Assembly (NCBI GenBank): GCA_001800285.1 | Contig: MGVC01000081.1 | Coordinates: forward strand, 1 to 64,000 | Source of the DNA: Elusimicrobia bacterium RIFOXYA2_FULL_39_19 | Lineage (GTDB): Bacteria; Elusimicrobiota; Endomicrobiia; CG1-02-37-114; XYA2-FULL-39-19 | Direction: 5' to 3' | DNA: 64,000 nt | Part shown: positions 62,301 through 64,000 of the stretch, piece after piece | Numbering within the stretch: position 1 is the first letter of the stretch | How the letters are laid out: each line of letters opens with the position of its first letter | Notes under the pieces: generated by a model | Told to the model about the DNA's origin: nothing | Databases searched by the model: none | Seen by the model: the letters and a program-made list of their open reading frames with translations, nothing else | Made by a program: the position numbers and the translations under genes

Positions 62301-64000
62301 CGCGCAGGAAGCACTGAAAATAATTATTTTGAATATAAAAGAGTTGTTGACTGGACAGGCTGGAAGCTGATAAGTATTGAGCAAGAGGACCTAACAAACG
62401 ATAAAATACCCGATAGGTGGAAGACAATTGATAATGAATCTTCCTGCACTAATGATGGTTACGGTATTGGAAGCCCGAATTTATCAGCCATCGGTTTTAT
62501 TGAAGTTGTTTTAAGTTCTACTTCTAATACTGAAGCTTTTGACAGCAGTACAATATACGTAAATGATATTTATATGTCAGGTTCCTGGATTAGAACAGGG
62601 GAAGCTTATAAACTATATTCCGATATTACTGTAAATAAATGGGGTTCTTTTGGCGGTAAATATAAATATATAGACCCGAATTTTGAAACTTTTACTTCGC
62701 AAATAAGCAATCAGATGATATTTGAACAGTCGGGATATCTAAACTTATCAAGGATAAGCTTCCTGCCTATAAATTCCAATGCTTCAAGAACTGAAACCAG
62801 AAGGTCTGCATTGCTTAAAACCAATGATTTTGTATCCGCTCTTGAGCAGGATAACGTGATAAATGAAAGTAAATCCGTGGGGACAACTTTTACCTACGGC
62901 AAACTGCCCAGGTTAGGCTATAATTATTCCACTTCTTTTTCAAGCATTTCAAACAGAATTAACAATATATATAGAAACGATATAAAAGTAAATCAAAACG
63001 GAAGCTTTAATTACTCTATCGGTAAAATCACAAGTATTGATTACGTGGATATGATTTTTCCGCGTAGTGTTGATTTAAGCGGCGGGCTTGGTACATCTAA
63101 AATTGAGCCCTGGTTAAGCGTAAGATATTCAACCATGGGTGTGCTTGTAAATCCGGTCATAGTTGAAACTTCCCAGAATTACCGCATAGCGGCCCCCTGG
63201 CAGATGTTTAAAAATCGTTTTTCATTCAACCCTTCCTTCGGCAGGTCTTATGTATTTGAAAATAAAGAAATTGAAGGTTTCCCGCAGTATAATAAATCAG
63301 CAAGCCAAAATTTGGGTTTAAGCACTTCTTTTAGGATTACAAACTGGTTTACACCCAGCGCAAATTATTCCATAAATACAAACGAAACCTATGATTTAAG
63401 CTCGCAAGATCCGGAGCAAATAGCCAAAATGAAAGCTGTAACACGAAATGTTACAGAAGGTATTTCTACAAATTTTGGTGCAAGAGACCTTGTTCCAGGC
63501 GCGTGGTATTTGCAGAAAGTTGTCCAGTCGCTTAATTACTCCGTTAATTACAACTTTACTTTAGGCGACAGATATGAAAATGTTGCCAGCACCTACTCTG
63601 CTTTTGATGATGCCTGGATTATAGAAAACTTAAGGGAAGACAATATCAAGGAAGGTAATTTAATAACCAATTCAAGAAGCAACACTACTAGCCAGAGCTG
63701 GAGATGGAAACTTCTTGAAGGCGTGCCTTTCACGGGGCGCTGGGCGCCTGTAAGGGAAATGAACGCTTCAATGAATCATTCTCAAACTAACAATTATAAT
63801 TACGACAGGGGAACCCAGAGAAAGCAGAAATATACTACCTGGCCGGATGTCTCTTTAACCTTTACCCGGCTGGAAAAAATGTTTGGCGTAGATAACTTTA
63901 TTGCCAGTTCCCAGTTAAACGCAAAAACTTATGAAAAAAATGACCGGTCTTTTAACGTTGAAGACAATATGGATAAAATTCAGGTAAAAGCATCAAATAA
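59313..64000 (+). CDS. SprA-like giant outer-membrane protein (type IX translocon family), 3' end beyond window
   Basis: Open from ATG 59313 to the window end, at least 1562 residues without a stop. Signal peptide at about residues 7-29 (IFILFIILAVTSFILSGTLY). SprA-type signatures appear in order: KIKGEVGKKIKVNVDFDD (about 156-173), FGDIVLSLPNTEFVGYSRQ (about 202-220), ITDYAVDYNNGILVFNG (about 330-346), EYIRNIYGL, SGLDFSKKDYFEIRLSGS, an acidic EFGQFNEDVDHDD segment, then PANGLIDTEDLNNDRNLQ. The later half is a long run of beta strands. SprA of Bacteroidota is a 36-strand barrel of about 2400 residues that exports type IX substrates. Part of the barrel is missing here only because the window ends. 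Confidence 0.82.
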   Translation, partial: MPIIKIIKIFILFIILAVTSFILSGTLYSQFKYIPQNGPTIKDTEETQQENTTTEPAEDEEEFQFTPQKWNKARGDIEEGKKPGDVVEVSSKAVVAELPPPPSNATVEFTEYDTKLTINGRKFIGVKFTAMEYDKPDNTRRNSSSFDMKQELQVKIKGEVGKKIKVNVDFDDTVSDRRDISVAYRGDPEEVVQEAAFGDIVLSLPNTEFVGYSRQAFGIKLDTRVNLNKEKTRKLRTLLIASQTKGTPESKRFTGFTTMEHQEIPVESYSKRKYFKVAFGTDKIKEGTIEVYRKVPVTTDQNVSWIQYSTFNYTGTDISSAQFKMLYPITDYAVDYNNGILVFNGSQDIDAIIGVYYKKDDGVGLQGSLKDNTGKIQKIVLIKDERNTASTELKNYYHLNRTQIVPDNYNSNFVLEIHNGNKVPTVEEWSQKTSTTTIPRYRENIIMNFDKGYFYVVDKNNENTSWNFFSKQIYETESPVQSGYKFFLEYRLRKKTFDTRMGVIPQSEQVILDGKKLERDKDYTIDYDIGTVEILNQNRITDSSVIDMSYEYSTFGLAVGETFLGLRSELSLTNNIFIGISVLQNNPPSPQSVPDLRSVIGDKKVYEIDSRITGINFGPLSIGFGGEKAISERNTNKFGSALIDSMEGIKDTAGPSITRDSWKYGHTSTPYPPDSIDWQNSDEYIRNIYGLSESDVKEERQSVLDVTYNLADTTSCAIVQNLSYSGLDFSKKDYFEIRLSGSMNAGYLPNENDEVIIEFGQFNEDVDHDDTLDTEDNIIVNNSLNEGEDIGWLFNPSVFPGKEKRVGPANGLIDTEDLNNDRNLQASDEVIEGRQFVIKMSSFVNQSTWLFHTDGLGKQNITNWQYVKQVRVTVKAPGKKGTVRIGKINVVGIDKKWGSLTPGLTVSAVNNYEDATYRAISPANMATYPDNLKYYESLYGGYTQGVYKQEQALQMYYDFKSTSSVVARLTRPMDLTSGKTINFAVYGDKKYEMLSFRAGSTENNYFEYKRVVDWTGWKLISIEQEDLTNDKIPDRWKTIDNESSCTNDGYGIGSPNLSAIGFIEVVLSSTSNTEAFDSSTIYVNDIYMSGSWIRTGEAYKLYSDITVNKWGSFGGKYKYIDPNFETFTSQISNQMIFEQSGYLNLSRISFLPINSNASRTETRRSALLKTNDFVSALEQDNVINESKSVGTTFTYGKLPRLGYNYSTSFSSISNRINNIYRNDIKVNQNGSFNYSIGKITSIDYVDMIFPRSVDLSGGLGTSKIEPWLSVRYSTMGVLVNPVIVETSQNYRIAAPWQMFKNRFSFNPSFGRSYVFENKEIEGFPQYNKSASQNLGLSTSFRITNWFTPSANYSINTNETYDLSSQDPEQIAKMKAVTRNVTEGISTNFGARDLVPGAWYLQKVVQSLNYSVNYNFTLGDRYENVASTYSAFDDAWIIENLREDNIKEGNLITNSRSNTTSQSWRWKLLEGVPFTGRWAPVREMNASMNHSQTNNYNYDRGTQRKQKYTTWPDVSLTFTRLEKMFGVDNFIASSQLNAKTYEKNDRSFNVEDNMDKIQVKASN

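Noticed and set aside
1..64000. CRISPR arrays, tRNA or rRNA genes
   Set aside because: No regularly spaced direct repeats with spacers, and no recognisable tRNA cloverleaf or rRNA segment found by eye on either strand.

Overview
The window reads as chromosomal DNA of a low-GC, Gram-negative (two-membrane), anaerobic bacterium from a poorly cultured lineage. The outer membrane is indicated by an LptF/LptG pair, many signal-peptide beta-barrel proteins and a SprA-like giant protein. Anaerobic metabolism is indicated by a five-gene pyruvate/2-oxoacid:ferredoxin oxidoreductase operon, a nickel uptake regulon and a DRE-TIM synthase resembling (Re)-citrate synthase. The mix (SprA-like, AmmeMemoRadiSam fusion, DUF5679, DUF6485, Tad pilus genes) recalls Elusimicrobiota/Firestonebacteria-type or FCB-related candidate phyla; I cannot assign it further from sequence alone. 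TGA is used as a normal stop.

Region 1 (1-11997) is an integrated mobile element. It carries an IS21-family insertion (191-2861, with ACTAAG target duplication) that splits a small ORF, several small Cys-rich or unknown proteins, a DUF932 protein, a nuclease-like winged-helix protein with its own promoter and duplicated operator boxes, a DnaD-like/DnaC-like replication pair, a Gp37/Gp68-type radical-SAM-like protein, and at its right edge a 720-residue large serine recombinase that appears to carry two tandem catalytic domains. The recombinase gene ends inside the 3' part of a cpaF/tadA pilus ATPase gene, so cpaF appears to be the attachment site. The left end of the element and the 5' part of cpaF lie outside the window.

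Region 2 (12-18.6 kb) holds the interrupted Tad pilus genes (cpaF remnant, tadB, tadC), then a Gfo/Idh/MocA oxidoreductase, a half-size UPF0016 cation transporter, a HAMP membrane protein, a nitrilase-family amidase, DUF5679 and a surface-repeat protein.

Region 3 (18.6-25.5 kb) is an arsenic/thiol-redox island: arsR with a perfect palindromic operator, an ArsP-type permease, a thioredoxin-like protein, an Fe-S protein, a secreted thioredoxin, a CcdA-like membrane protein and an ACR3 pump; engB sits inside it. A cation diffusion facilitator follows behind a strong promoter and a structured leader with a terminator-like hairpin, a riboswitch candidate. A Nudix hydrolase ends the run.

Region 4 (25.7-32.4 kb) has a secreted Asp-box propeller protein and DUF6485, then a nickel regulon: nikR with operator, an outer-membrane protein translationally coupled to it, and an ECF transporter nikM-nikN-nikQ-nikO. 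Region 5 (32.4-37.9 kb, minus strand) has a barrel protein, a CheB remnant broken by a stop codon, an acyl-CoA synthetase and a MEMO-AMMECR1 fusion. Region 6 (38-44.4 kb) has the ferredoxin oxidoreductase operon, a flavoprotein with a palindrome inserted in frame, an inositol-phosphatase-like enzyme, an ECF sigma/anti-sigma pair and thioredoxin. Region 7 (44.4-51.4 kb, minus strand) has a Cache-HAMP histidine kinase, the isopropylmalate/(Re)-citrate synthase-like enzyme, an AI-2E-type permease, a cNMP-binding protein, a GlmU-like sugar nucleotidyltransferase and NagB. Region 8 (51.5-64 kb) is an envelope block: a FecR-domain protein, two barrel proteins, a PorV/TraF-like barrel, LptG, LptF and the SprA-like protein that runs off the window end.
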